In this document: piece after piece, positions 1-6,737 of the stretch
Layout of the letters: each line of letters begins with the position of its first letter
Position numbering within the stretch: the stretch's first letter is position 1
Origin: Bryobacteraceae bacterium
GTDB lineage: Bacteria > Acidobacteriota > Terriglobia > Bryobacterales > Bryobacteraceae
DNA: 58,282 nucleotides
NCBI GenBank assembly: GCA_025927575.1
Contig: JAICLJ010000010.1
Coordinates: forward strand, 1-58,282
Reading direction: 5' to 3'
Notes under the pieces: generated by a model
Told to the model about the DNA's origin: nothing
Database searches by the model: none
Seen by the model: the letters and a program-made list of their open reading frames with translations, nothing else
Made by a program: the position numbers and the translations under genes

Positions 1-1
1 A

Positions 2-1048
2 TCTCCTTCGCCGGAAGGGGGTGGCAGAAATCCTAATGGCACCGCGCATGGCAACATCTATATACTGTCAACTGCATTACATGGAAATCCAGTCAAAGAT
101 TCCTCTCGCCGGATCCATCGCAACAGTAATTTCGGCACGCAGGATTTCGTGAACCAGAAATTCACCGCCAAAGAACGGGATTCAGAGACACAGTTGGATT
201 TCTTCCAGGCGCGGTACTTCAGTGCGGCGCAGGGAAGGTTTTTGGGTCCGGATCCGGGGAATGCGGGAGCGAGCTTGACGGATCCGCAGTCATGGAATGG
301 GTATGCGTATGTGCGGAATAGCCCGCTGACATTGGTGGATCCGAGCGGGACCTGTGCCGTTAGCTTTGCTGGAATCACCCAAGGATATGAAGAAGAGTCC
401 CCCTTTGACCAAATGGCATCGTCTCTGGGGGCGGAACAAGTCTATCCTTACTCGGGGCTCAATCGTGTTGAGTCAGGTCTCGATGTCATCAGCCAAGCCA
501 TGGGTGCAAATGGCTCCACGGCCTTAGGCGTGGCCGCCCTTCGCGACGCTCTCCACTTAAACTCTGGAAATATTGATATCGTCGCCTACAGTGGTGGCGC
601 CGCAACCTTTACTTCAGCATTCGCGCAACTCAGTCCCAGTGAACAACAAAGGATAGGGAGCATCCTCTATATTTCTCCGGGAGCGGCGACCAATGTTGCT
701 GTGAATGCGAACACATCCGTTGTTCGAGGGCAAGGCGCTCAGGATATAGCTGCAATGGCTGGAACCGGAATCCCATTCGGAACCCCCACCTCTCAGACAC
801 ATTGTGCACATACTGACCTCGGATGCCTTGCTCGAGCTGCTCGACGACAGCTCAATACCATAAAGGCGAACGGGCCTTGCAGTGTTCAAACGGTTTTCAC
901 TCGCCAAGCGCCTCCGCCCCTTCCCCCGCCGACATCGCGACCCGGCACTAACTTCGGGGGATTGGGTTTGCCTGGCGACGAATTTGATTGGCTTCAGATC
1001 ATTTTGGGGCAACAGGGCACGGCGACTTCGACAATCAGCTATCAGTAG
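2..1048 (+). CDS. Rhs-repeat protein, C-terminal part (5' truncated by window edge), alpha/beta-hydrolase-like tip
   Basis: The frame is open from base 2, so this is the 3' end of a longer gene; the GTG at 149 is an internal Val codon, not a start. The Rhs-associated core is clear: KFTAKERDSETQLDFFQARY followed by SAAQGRFLGPDPGNAG, then NGYAYVRNSPLTLVDPSGT, after which Rhs proteins switch to a variable tip. The tip (about 230 residues) contains DIVAYSGGAATF, which resembles the nucleophile elbow of an alpha/beta hydrolase (Ser codon at 590-592), a later HCAHTD that could hold the catalytic His, and a proline-rich stretch (PPPLPPPT) near the C-terminus. Family knowledge: such tips are often toxins or effectors released from the Rhs shell. 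The lipase or esterase activity is inference. The next gene encodes a small membrane protein, a possible partner. Confidence 0.85.
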   Translation, partial: SPSPEGGGRNPNGTAHGNIYILSTALHGNPVKDSSRRIHRNSNFGTQDFVNQKFTAKERDSETQLDFFQARYFSAAQGRFLGPDPGNAGASLTDPQSWNGYAYVRNSPLTLVDPSGTCAVSFAGITQGYEEESPFDQMASSLGAEQVYPYSGLNRVESGLDVISQAMGANGSTALGVAALRDALHLNSGNIDIVAYSGGAATFTSAFAQLSPSEQQRIGSILYISPGAATNVAVNANTSVVRGQGAQDIAAMAGTGIPFGTPTSQTHCAHTDLGCLARAARRQLNTIKANGPCSVQTVFTRQAPPPLPPPTSRPGTNFGGLGLPGDEFDWLQIILGQQGTATSTISYQ

Positions 1049-1173
1049 CCATGTTGAACTCCACGTTCAGGACTCCTGTGCCAAGATTATTTTGGGCGGG
1101 TCGGCGAAGTAACTCTTGACTAGCTTATGGATATCTGTAAAGCGGGCGAAGGGTGAGAGGGGAAGGACCACCA

Positions 1174-1671
1174 GTGAGTAACCAGACACCCCTGCTTGGA
1201 GGGCAGTACCGGCGCTTTGAGTCGAGGATACCAGTCTGGCCTTGGCTCATCCAGCAAATCGTGGCCTTCTTTATCCCGATTCTTTGGGAATTGTTTCTAG
1301 CAAGGCTGATTGGATTCGACGAAGGCAATCCGTTGCCTACTTTAGGGAGCGTGGGCGTTCAAATCTTGAACCCCCTGGTTATCCTTGCACTCGGGTTCAT
1401 TGTCGGCTTCTATCTGCAAACTAGGGCTTTCAAAACCTCTAATACCGGCAAATATGTCTGGATTTTGCCCTTTGCCCTTGTAACGCTGGGTGTTGCGTAC
1501 GACCTATTTCTCTTTGATTTCAACTGGAAGGTGGTTTCCCATGAATTCTTCTATTCGTCGAGATCAGGCTATGAAGAAGGACCGCTTCTTCGTGATCTGA
1601 TGGTGTATCCAATGTTGTCATCACTAGCGTACTCACTTGGAGTGGTGCTGTGCGTACGAGCAAAGAGATAA
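1174..1671 (+). CDS. Small four-helix membrane protein, possible Rhs-tip immunity protein
   Basis: A 165-residue protein with about four hydrophobic segments (roughly residues 25-46, 64-83, 95-116 and 143-160). The GTG at 1174 is chosen as start because GAGAGGGGAAGGA lies just upstream at good spacing; an upstream in-frame GTG at 1153 would add seven residues without a comparable site. It sits 125 bp after the Rhs tip on the same strand and is followed by non-coding sequence. I do not recognise the family. The position directly downstream of an Rhs tip is where cognate immunity genes usually lie, and immunity proteins to lipase-type effectors are often membrane or periplasmic; that role is inferred from position only. 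Confidence 0.6.
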   Translation: MSNQTPLLGGQYRRFESRIPVWPWLIQQIVAFFIPILWELFLARLIGFDEGNPLPTLGSVGVQILNPLVILALGFIVGFYLQTRAFKTSNTGKYVWILPFALVTLGVAYDLFLFDFNWKVVSHEFFYSSRSGYEEGPLLRDLMVYPMLSSLAYSLGVVLCVRAKR

Positions 1672-2085
1672 GTAGGTGAATCAGAAATTCACGGGCCAAA
1701 ATCGGATGACGGAGCACTCATTTCCCAATTATTTCTCAACCAATCGCCAGAGGCGCATTAGATCGTGTCACGCTCATCAGGCACGCCAACGTCGAGGAAA
1801 ATCGGAGGATAGACATGGCACGAAGTGAATAATTCGGAATAACCTCAGAATAATCCGACAATCACTCCGGAAGCTACCGGCCGGAGCGTTCTACTGATTC
1901 TGCAGCCCGGCGTGGCGCCCCCCCAACAACGATTAGTTAGATCAGGCCATCTATCTCCTCTCGCCAATTCTGGCAATCACAGAAATGTTGAAATTTCTTT
2001 CTCTTGCGCATCAACAACTTCCACCATTGCCGCCTACTGCCCGCTTCCTTCCGGTGCCTATCCTCACAAGCAAGAGGATTCATTC
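1672..2085. other. Intergenic region with a possible Rhs-core scrap
   Basis: This 414-bp stretch has no convincing gene. It begins with gtgaatcagaaattcac (1677-1693), nearly identical to gtgaaccagaaattcac at the Rhs core (149-165). Read in frame it gives VNQKFTGQNRM, then drifts away from the Rhs consensus and stops after about 50 codons. The rest shows nothing recognisable apart from the ribosome-binding site of the next gene. Confidence 0.4.
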
Positions 2086-2886
2086 ATGTCATCCAAGAAG
2101 AAGAACCCGTCCGCAAGCACCGCCAATCAGCCGTTGCGCTCCAGCGAAGCGTCTCCCAACCTGTCAACCCCCATCCGCCGCCCGCCATCCGAAGCGCAGC
2201 TTCGCGCCAATCGCCTGAACGCGCAGAAATCGACCGGACCCCGCACCGAGGAGGGGAAGCAGCGTGCGTCCCTCAACGCCACCCGGCACGGCCTGACGGC
2301 CCAGGTTCTCACGCTCACTGCGGAGGAGTTGAAAGCTCTTCAGGCCCTCATTGGCGATTTCGAAAAGCAGTATCTGCCCGCGACCACGCAAGAGAAGCAT
2401 CTGGTCCACATGCTCGGTCAACTGCAATTTCGGTTGCATCGGATCATGGCGACCGAGCATAACCTCTTCGCCATCGGCCTCACTGAAAATTCCGATCTCT
2501 GGGACGTCAATCATCCCGAAGCACAAACCGCATTTGTCCTCGCCGAAACCTTGCGCCGCTCGAAAGACCCGCTGCTCACGCTCTCCATTTACGAACAGCG
2601 GCTGATGCGTCAGTACGACAAGGTGCTGAAGATGTTGCGGGAAGTTCAGGCGGAGCGCAAAGCGCAGGAAGCCCGCGAGCAGGAAGCGATCTACGAAGTC
2701 GGCATGTGCCACCTCGCCGCCGGCAAGAAGTTTGATCCCGCCGAGTTTGGCTTCGTTTGTTCGAAAGCGGAAGCCGAGGCGCTCGTCAAGCGCAAATGGA
2801 CCCTGGAACACGCCAACAATGCTCACACCTGGAACTTCGACCGCGAATCTTGCGTGCCGGCCCTGGTCTTCTCGAGTGGATCTTAG
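2086..2886 (+). CDS. STGPRT-motif protein of unknown function (266 aa)
   Basis: Contains the motif RANRLNAQKSTGPRTEEGKQ followed by RASLNATRHGLTA at about residues 40-72, the hallmark of a family that I recall as multicopy in Acidobacteria and Planctomycetes and of unknown function. The rest is mainly charged and helical, with a likely coiled coil around KVLKMLREVQAERKAQEAREQE (in two halves). No signal peptide or membrane segment. The ATG at 2086 is chosen because AGAGG lies at suitable distance and the N-terminus (SSKKKN) is low-complexity as expected; the frame is open for 58 codons further upstream without a good start. It stands alone between intergenic stretches. No function can be assigned. 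Confidence 0.75.
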   Translation: MSSKKKNPSASTANQPLRSSEASPNLSTPIRRPPSEAQLRANRLNAQKSTGPRTEEGKQRASLNATRHGLTAQVLTLTAEELKALQALIGDFEKQYLPATTQEKHLVHMLGQLQFRLHRIMATEHNLFAIGLTENSDLWDVNHPEAQTAFVLAETLRRSKDPLLTLSIYEQRLMRQYDKVLKMLREVQAERKAQEAREQEAIYEVGMCHLAAGKKFDPAEFGFVCSKAEAEALVKRKWTLEHANNAHTWNFDRESCVPALVFSSGS

Positions 2887-3111
2887 CCCCCGATCGCGTG
2901 CCGCAATCCCCGTACTCGCGTCCTTCCTCACATTTTGGGCTGTCTTCTCTCGTACAGATTCTGTCTTGCGCGCCGCGCGGCTTGGCAGTATACTTCTCGG
3001 CAAGTAAGGGACGGCTGATGCCGTATGCCTTGCGGGTGGGGCGAGTCCCCGCGCTTTCTTGGAAGCCACTCATCGACAACTCGCCGGTCACTAAATTTCG
3101 CGGGAGGCAAA

Positions 3112-3561
3112 ATGAAGATCCACGACTGCATCTCTGCCATCATCTCTAGAAAAGGCTCCGATATCTGGTCGATCCCGTCGGACGCATCGGTGTATTCCGC
3201 CATCGAAACAATGGCCGACCGGCGGATCGGCGCTTTGCTGGTCATCGATGAGGGCCGGCTGGTCGGCATTCTCTCGGAGCGCGACTACGCGCGAAAAGTC
3301 ATGTTGAAGGGAAAGTCGTCGAAAGACACGTTCGTTCGAGAGATTATGACGCCTTCGCCCATCAGCATCGGCTTGGACACTACGGTGGACGAGGCCATGC
3401 GAATTATAACTACAAACCGGATACGGCACCTGCCGGTGGTGGATCGCGATCGCGTCGTCGGCATTTTATCGATAGGGGACGTGGTGAATTGGATTATTGC
3501 CTCGCAGGATCAGGCGATCGAGCATCTCGAAAACTACATCGCCGGCGGATATCCCCGCTGA
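3112..3561 (+). CDS. CBS-domain pair protein
   Basis: A 149-residue stand-alone protein made of two CBS motifs: the first around VYSAIETMADRRIGALLV with GILSERDYARKV, the second around VDEAMRIITTNRIRHLPVV with GILSIGDVVNWI. Such Bateman modules bind adenosine nucleotides (AMP, ATP, SAM or NAD) and act as cytoplasmic energy or ligand sensors; the actual ligand and partner cannot be told from sequence. The SERDYARK and SIGDVV segments follow the usual pattern for single-module proteins annotated as CBS domain-containing or IMPDH-like. The ATG at 3112 is preceded by CGGGAGG. The gene is monocistronic and convergent with the DUF3298-like gene. Confidence 0.9.
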   Translation: MKIHDCISAIISRKGSDIWSIPSDASVYSAIETMADRRIGALLVIDEGRLVGILSERDYARKVMLKGKSSKDTFVREIMTPSPISIGLDTTVDEAMRIITTNRIRHLPVVDRDRVVGILSIGDVVNWIIASQDQAIEHLENYIAGGYPR

Positions 3562-3588
3562 TCTTTCGTTGCCCTTCAGGCCGTGAGG

Positions 3589-4392
3589 CTACGGCAATTT
3601 GACACCCGGGCGAAGCAGGCTGCGGATTTCGCCATACGGCACAACAAATTCAGGGACGGCGTTCGGGCGGGATTCCGCCTGGTCCTCTTCATAACGAAAC
3701 CTCAGTCCGTTTGCTTCGATCGCGAAATTCTTCGGGACTTCAAATTCCTGTCCGGGTGCTTTGCTCTGCTCCTCCTCGTTTTCTTCGTTGGCGGGCGGCG
3801 CGTTTTTCCGATAATGCCGTTGTGCAACTTCACTGAACCGGGCCACTTTGGAATCGTCGATCAGGTCGGATAATTGAATGATGCTGCCGTCCTGCGGGCG
3901 GAAGTTGAAATAGACCGTGTTTTCCGCGGAATGCCCGGCATCGTGCTCGACGCTTTGAAAAAATTTGAGGCAGAGGACATGCGGCGAATGGTAGTGAACA
4001 TCGATTTTGCGTTCGATGGCCCAAGGTTTATTGGCGCTGCCGCCTTTTTTCAACCAGGTTTCGTAATGATCGAGAATCTGTCCGGCAAATTCCTCCGGGC
4101 TGTCCGGGGCCTTGCCTTTTTCGAGCGGCGTCAGCAGCATGTCCTGGATCTGGCTTTCAATCGCTTGCTTCGCCTTATCGGTGGGAGCGCTCTCGATCAC
4201 GGGGTACGCCAAATGAACGGCGGCGCAGCGCCTTACCGGCGTCGCCTGGCAGCCGGGCAGAGATTTGTTGAAGTCCTGCATTTGCCACGTTATGTTCTGC
4301 TGGTCCGTCTGCGCCTGCCCGGCGGCGGGCAGTGATGCTGTGAGTCCTAGGGCAATCAGCCCTGGAACACTCAATAATCGACGCATTCGCAT
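3589..4392 (-). CDS. Secreted DUF3298/RsiV-like protein
   Basis: A 267-residue protein starting MRMRRLLSVPG with a signal peptide ending near AAGQAQ. The body matches the DUF4163/DUF3298 arrangement seen in RsiV-like and other exported proteins: an early conserved stretch (VHLAYPVIES), a helix with AKQAIESQIQDML, and the C-terminal region around NTVYFNFRPQDGSIIQLSDL and FRYEEDQAESRPNAVPEFVV, where a calcium-like or ligand site occurs in the family. No transmembrane anti-sigma segment remains, so it is probably a free periplasmic protein. The start at 4392 (or ATG at 4386) replaces a longer frame because only these give a good signal peptide. It is divergent from the atp operon, 48 bp away. 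Confidence 0.75.
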   Translation of the reverse strand: MRMRRLLSVPGLIALGLTASLPAAGQAQTDQQNITWQMQDFNKSLPGCQATPVRRCAAVHLAYPVIESAPTDKAKQAIESQIQDMLLTPLEKGKAPDSPEEFAGQILDHYETWLKKGGSANKPWAIERKIDVHYHSPHVLCLKFFQSVEHDAGHSAENTVYFNFRPQDGSIIQLSDLIDDSKVARFSEVAQRHYRKNAPPANEENEEEQSKAPGQEFEVPKNFAIEANGLRFRYEEDQAESRPNAVPEFVVPYGEIRSLLRPGVKLP

Positions 4393-4440
4393 GTAGCCTA
4401 TTGGACGCCGATAGAACGCTGTCCCGTACACTGTGATTCG

Positions 4441-4707
4441 ATGGCTCAAAAGCCCGACAACACGCTGTACCTGCTGGGGAAGTACATCGGCCTGGCGACT
4501 CTGTTGCCGGCTGGAGCGTTTGCCGGCTACCTGATCGCTCGATTCCTGGAGCACTACATCCACTGGGCCGGTCTGCTGCCATTCGCGATCATCCTAGGAG
4601 TGGTGGCCAGTCTCTACAAAATTGTCGAGGAATTGCTGCGCGACGTCCGTCGGGCAGAGGAGCGCGAGCGCCGGAATGCGGCCGGAAAGGGCGGCTCGCA
4701 ATCATGA
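4441..4707 (+). CDS. AtpZ/AtpI-type Fo accessory membrane protein
   Basis: An 88-residue protein with two transmembrane helices (about residues 14-36 and 42-63) followed by a charged tail (RDVRRAEERERR). This is the size and topology of the small AtpZ family protein encoded ahead of many F-type ATP synthase operons, which helps c-ring assembly or divalent cation transport. It overlaps the next gene by the ATGA at 4704-4707, so the two are translationally coupled. First gene of a four-gene Fo operon; the identification rests on position as much as on sequence. Confidence 0.75.
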   Translation: MAQKPDNTLYLLGKYIGLATLLPAGAFAGYLIARFLEHYIHWAGLLPFAIILGVVASLYKIVEELLRDVRRAEERERRNAAGKGGSQS

Positions 4708-5090
4708 GCGATATCGATTATGGCCGGGCTACGCGGCGCCTTTACTGGTTGACTGTCGGCGTTGCGTTCATCGCGTCCTTGATCGGTTTTGCCGGTTGGG
4801 GGCGGCCCGTGGGACTTGGCCTCGCCTTGGGAGGCGCAATCTCCCTGGCGAATCTCTGGCTATGGGATTCGCTGGGCAAAAAGCTTGCCGGCAGAACGGT
4901 CAAGGGAAGCGCATTTCTGGGTATCCTGATGGGGGCTCGTCTTCTCATTTTGTTCGCCGGCGGGTATGTTATTGTAAAATACTTAGAAGTCGACTTGCTG
5001 GCAGGCGTCGCGGGACTGCTGGCGAGCGCGTTGGCTGCTCTGATTGAGATTGTCCTCGAACTAACTGTGCCCCGCCGGCTTTCCCTGTGA
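4704..5090 (+). CDS. atpI: ATP synthase subunit I-like protein (AtpI)
   Basis: A 128-residue protein with four predicted membrane segments, the pattern of the ATP-synt_I family: an N-terminal RATRRLYWLTVGVAFIASLI, a glycine-rich second segment (GLGLALGGAISLANLWLW), a third after KGSAFLGILM, and a C-terminal one. AtpI acts as a chaperone for c-ring assembly. It overlaps the AtpZ-like gene by 4 bp and is followed 15 bp later by atpB, fixing its role in the Fo operon. The family is poorly conserved in sequence, so the call leans on topology and context. Confidence 0.75.
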   Translation: MSDIDYGRATRRLYWLTVGVAFIASLIGFAGWGRPVGLGLALGGAISLANLWLWDSLGKKLAGRTVKGSAFLGILMGARLLILFAGGYVIVKYLEVDLLAGVAGLLASALAALIEIVLELTVPRRLSL

Positions 5091-5105
5091 ACACATACTT
5101 TGTCG

Positions 5106-5840
5106 ATGGAACACGAACTCTGGATCACTGCGCTGTTTAATGATGCTTTTGGCGGCATCGGGAATGGTTTTCTCAACGCGATCGGCCGTCCCGCCGCGGA
5201 CCATGCTCATCCCTGGTCGAACTGGATGGTCATGCAGTTGGTGGTGGTCGCCGGTATCGTCGTGCTGTTTGGTTTTCTGAAGCGGCGCCTCTCGGTGCAA
5301 CAGCCGAGCAAACTGCAACACTGCTTCGAATTGATGTATACGTTCTTACAAGCGCAGGCCGAGGAGGTTGTCGGTGACACCAGCAAACGCTATATGGCGT
5401 TCTTCGGAGCCATATTTTTCTTTGTGCTTTTTATGAATCTCGTCGGTTTGATTCCCAGCCTGGAATCGCCGACGATGTTCCCGGTAGTTACCTGCGGCCT
5501 GGCGATAGTTACGTTTATTTACTATCACGTGATGGGCCTCAAGGTGAATGGCCCGGTCGGCTATTTCAAGCAGTTCATGGGGCCGGTCCTGCTTCTGGCT
5601 CCTATTATGGTTCCCATTGAACTGGTGAGCCATTTCGCGCGTCCTCTCTCGCTGACCATTCGTCTTTACGCGAACATGTTCGCCGGCGAGCAAATTACCG
5701 ATACTTTTTTAAAGCTCACATATTTCATCGTGCCGACCGTATTCATGGGGCTGCACGTGTTTGTATCGTTCCTGCAGGCGTACATATTTGCGCTGCTGGC
5801 CATGGTCTATGTGGGTGGCGCGGTCGCGCACGAGCACTAA
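5106..5840 (+). CDS. atpB: F-type ATP synthase subunit a
   Basis: A 244-residue polytopic membrane protein. The fourth-helix signature is intact: LSLTIRLYANMFAGEQ contains the essential Arg that faces the c-ring carboxylate, and the C-terminal helix LQAYIFALLAMVYVGGA carries the conserved Gln. The protein provides the two half channels of Fo. The ATG at 5106 (MEHELWIT) is preferred over a TTG two codons earlier. It lies between atpI and atpE with short spacings, in the usual Fo order, but the genes atpF, atpH, atpA, atpG, atpD and atpC do not follow here. Confidence 0.97.
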   Translation: MEHELWITALFNDAFGGIGNGFLNAIGRPAADHAHPWSNWMVMQLVVVAGIVVLFGFLKRRLSVQQPSKLQHCFELMYTFLQAQAEEVVGDTSKRYMAFFGAIFFFVLFMNLVGLIPSLESPTMFPVVTCGLAIVTFIYYHVMGLKVNGPVGYFKQFMGPVLLLAPIMVPIELVSHFARPLSLTIRLYANMFAGEQITDTFLKLTYFIVPTVFMGLHVFVSFLQAYIFALLAMVYVGGAVAHEH

Positions 5841-5930
5841 ATACAGGTTCGCTTTCAGTGTGAGCCCCGGGTCCCCCAGGACAACGTGTGGAACCACCTC
5901 CTGGAAGCTATTTTCGAAGGAGCAATAGTA

Positions 5931-6236
5931 ATGAAGAATAGACTTGCAATGTTGGGAATGGGCTTGATCGCAATGGCAAGCCCGATGTTTGCGCAGGGCG
6001 CCGCCGCCCCCGCCGCTGGATCTTCCGATTGGCGCCTTGCGATGGCCTATCTCGCCATGGGCATCGCCGCGGGTCTCTGCGGATTGGGACAAGGCAAGGC
6101 CGTCGCCTCGTGCGCCGAAGGTATGGCCCGCAATCCCGGAGCGTCGGCGGCTATCCGCTTCGCTTTGATTCTGGGACTCGTGTTTATCGAAACTCTGGCT
6201 CTCTACACGTCGGTTATCACCTACATCGCGCACTAG
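5931..6236 (+). CDS. atpE: F-type ATP synthase subunit c with N-terminal signal-like extension
   Basis: A 101-residue proteolipid: the start at 5931 has GAAGGAG upstream at 8-9 bp. Residues 1-22 (MKNRLAMLGMGLIAMASPMF) look like a signal peptide, followed by an Ala-rich linker, then the two-helix hairpin: helix 1 contains GLCGLGQGKAVASCAEGMAR with the polar loop ARNPGA, and helix 2 contains the ion-binding Glu in VFIETLALYTSVI. The residues after Glu (T, L, A, L, Y) resemble the proton-type FMEALTIY of chloroplast-like rings rather than the sodium-type AESTGIY, so proton coupling is more likely; this is inference. Last gene of the Fo operon. Confidence 0.95.
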   Translation: MKNRLAMLGMGLIAMASPMFAQGAAAPAAGSSDWRLAMAYLAMGIAAGLCGLGQGKAVASCAEGMARNPGASAAIRFALILGLVFIETLALYTSVITYIAH

Positions 6237-6254
6237 CAAGAAGACCGGAGACTG

Positions 6255-6290
6255 AATGGGCCTGCCGGCGTGACCGCCGGCAGGCCCATT
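6255..6290 (+). terminator. Rho-independent terminator after atpE
   Basis: A perfect 16-bp inverted repeat (AATGGGCCTGCCGGCG at 6255-6270 and its complement at 6275-6290) with a 4-base loop TGAC, starting 18 bp after the atpE stop. The arm ends with AATGGG, so the right arm finishes in TT and is followed by TTGCG, a weak U-tract. Confidence 0.85.
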
Positions 6291-6355
6291 TTGCGTGGTG
6301 GGAAAAGTCGGATTTCCGCGAGAGGGTTGAAGCGCGAGGGCTAACCAATCTGAAC

Positions 6356-6385
6356 TTGACTCGCCTAATCTTGCCGGCGTAAGCT
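6356..6385 (+). promoter_or_regulatory. Candidate promoter of padR/ADOP module 1
   Basis: TTGACT (6356-6361) and TAAGCT (6380-6385) spaced by 18 bp, ending 13 bp before the padR ATG at 6399. No Shine-Dalgarno sequence is visible between them, so the transcript would have a very short leader. Visual match only. Confidence 0.3.
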
Positions 6386-6398
6386 AAGAATTCTTGGT

Positions 6399-6737
6399 AT
6401 GGGGCGCAAGGCACAAAAGAACGATTCGTTGCCCGGTTCACTCGACATGTTGATTCTGCGGACGCTGTCGCTGCGCGACCTCCACGGATACGGCATAGTC
6501 CAGTTCATTCAACAATCGTCCGACAACGAACTCCTCGTGGAGGAAGGCTCGCTGTACCCCGCTCTCCAGCGGCTGGAGCTAAACGGCTGGATCGAAGGTG
6601 GCTGGGGCGTGACGTCGAACAATCGGCGGGCGAGGATCTACAAGATCACTGCGGCTGGCCGCAAACAGCTGGCGGTTGAAAGTCGGAAGTACGCGAAACT
6701 CACGCTGGCGATCGCCCGCGTGATGGGAGCGGAGTGA
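6399..6737 (+). CDS. PadR-family transcriptional regulator
   Basis: A 112-residue winged-helix protein with the PadR hallmarks: GSLDMLILRTLSLRDLHGYG at the N-terminus, EEGSLYPALQRLELNGWIEG for the recognition helix, RARIYKITAAGRKQL for the wing. The dimerisation helix that longer PadR proteins carry is short. PadR proteins are repressors that respond to small molecules. It overlaps the following permease gene (stop TGA at 6735-6737, next start at 6734), so both are made together. This PadR-ADOP pairing recurs at 53382 in this window and is typical of acidobacterial genomes. Confidence 0.93.
   Translation: MGRKAQKNDSLPGSLDMLILRTLSLRDLHGYGIVQFIQQSSDNELLVEEGSLYPALQRLELNGWIEGGWGVTSNNRRARIYKITAAGRKQLAVESRKYAKLTLAIARVMGAE

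Noticed and set aside
149..1048. GTG at 149 as the start of a complete 299-residue protein
   Set aside because: The frame is open to the window edge and the GTG lies inside the Rhs core, so the gene is truncated by the window.
2164..3069. 301-codon minus-strand frame opposite the STGPRT gene
   Set aside because: No family resemblance, and it is antisense to a frame with a conserved motif and ribosome-binding site.
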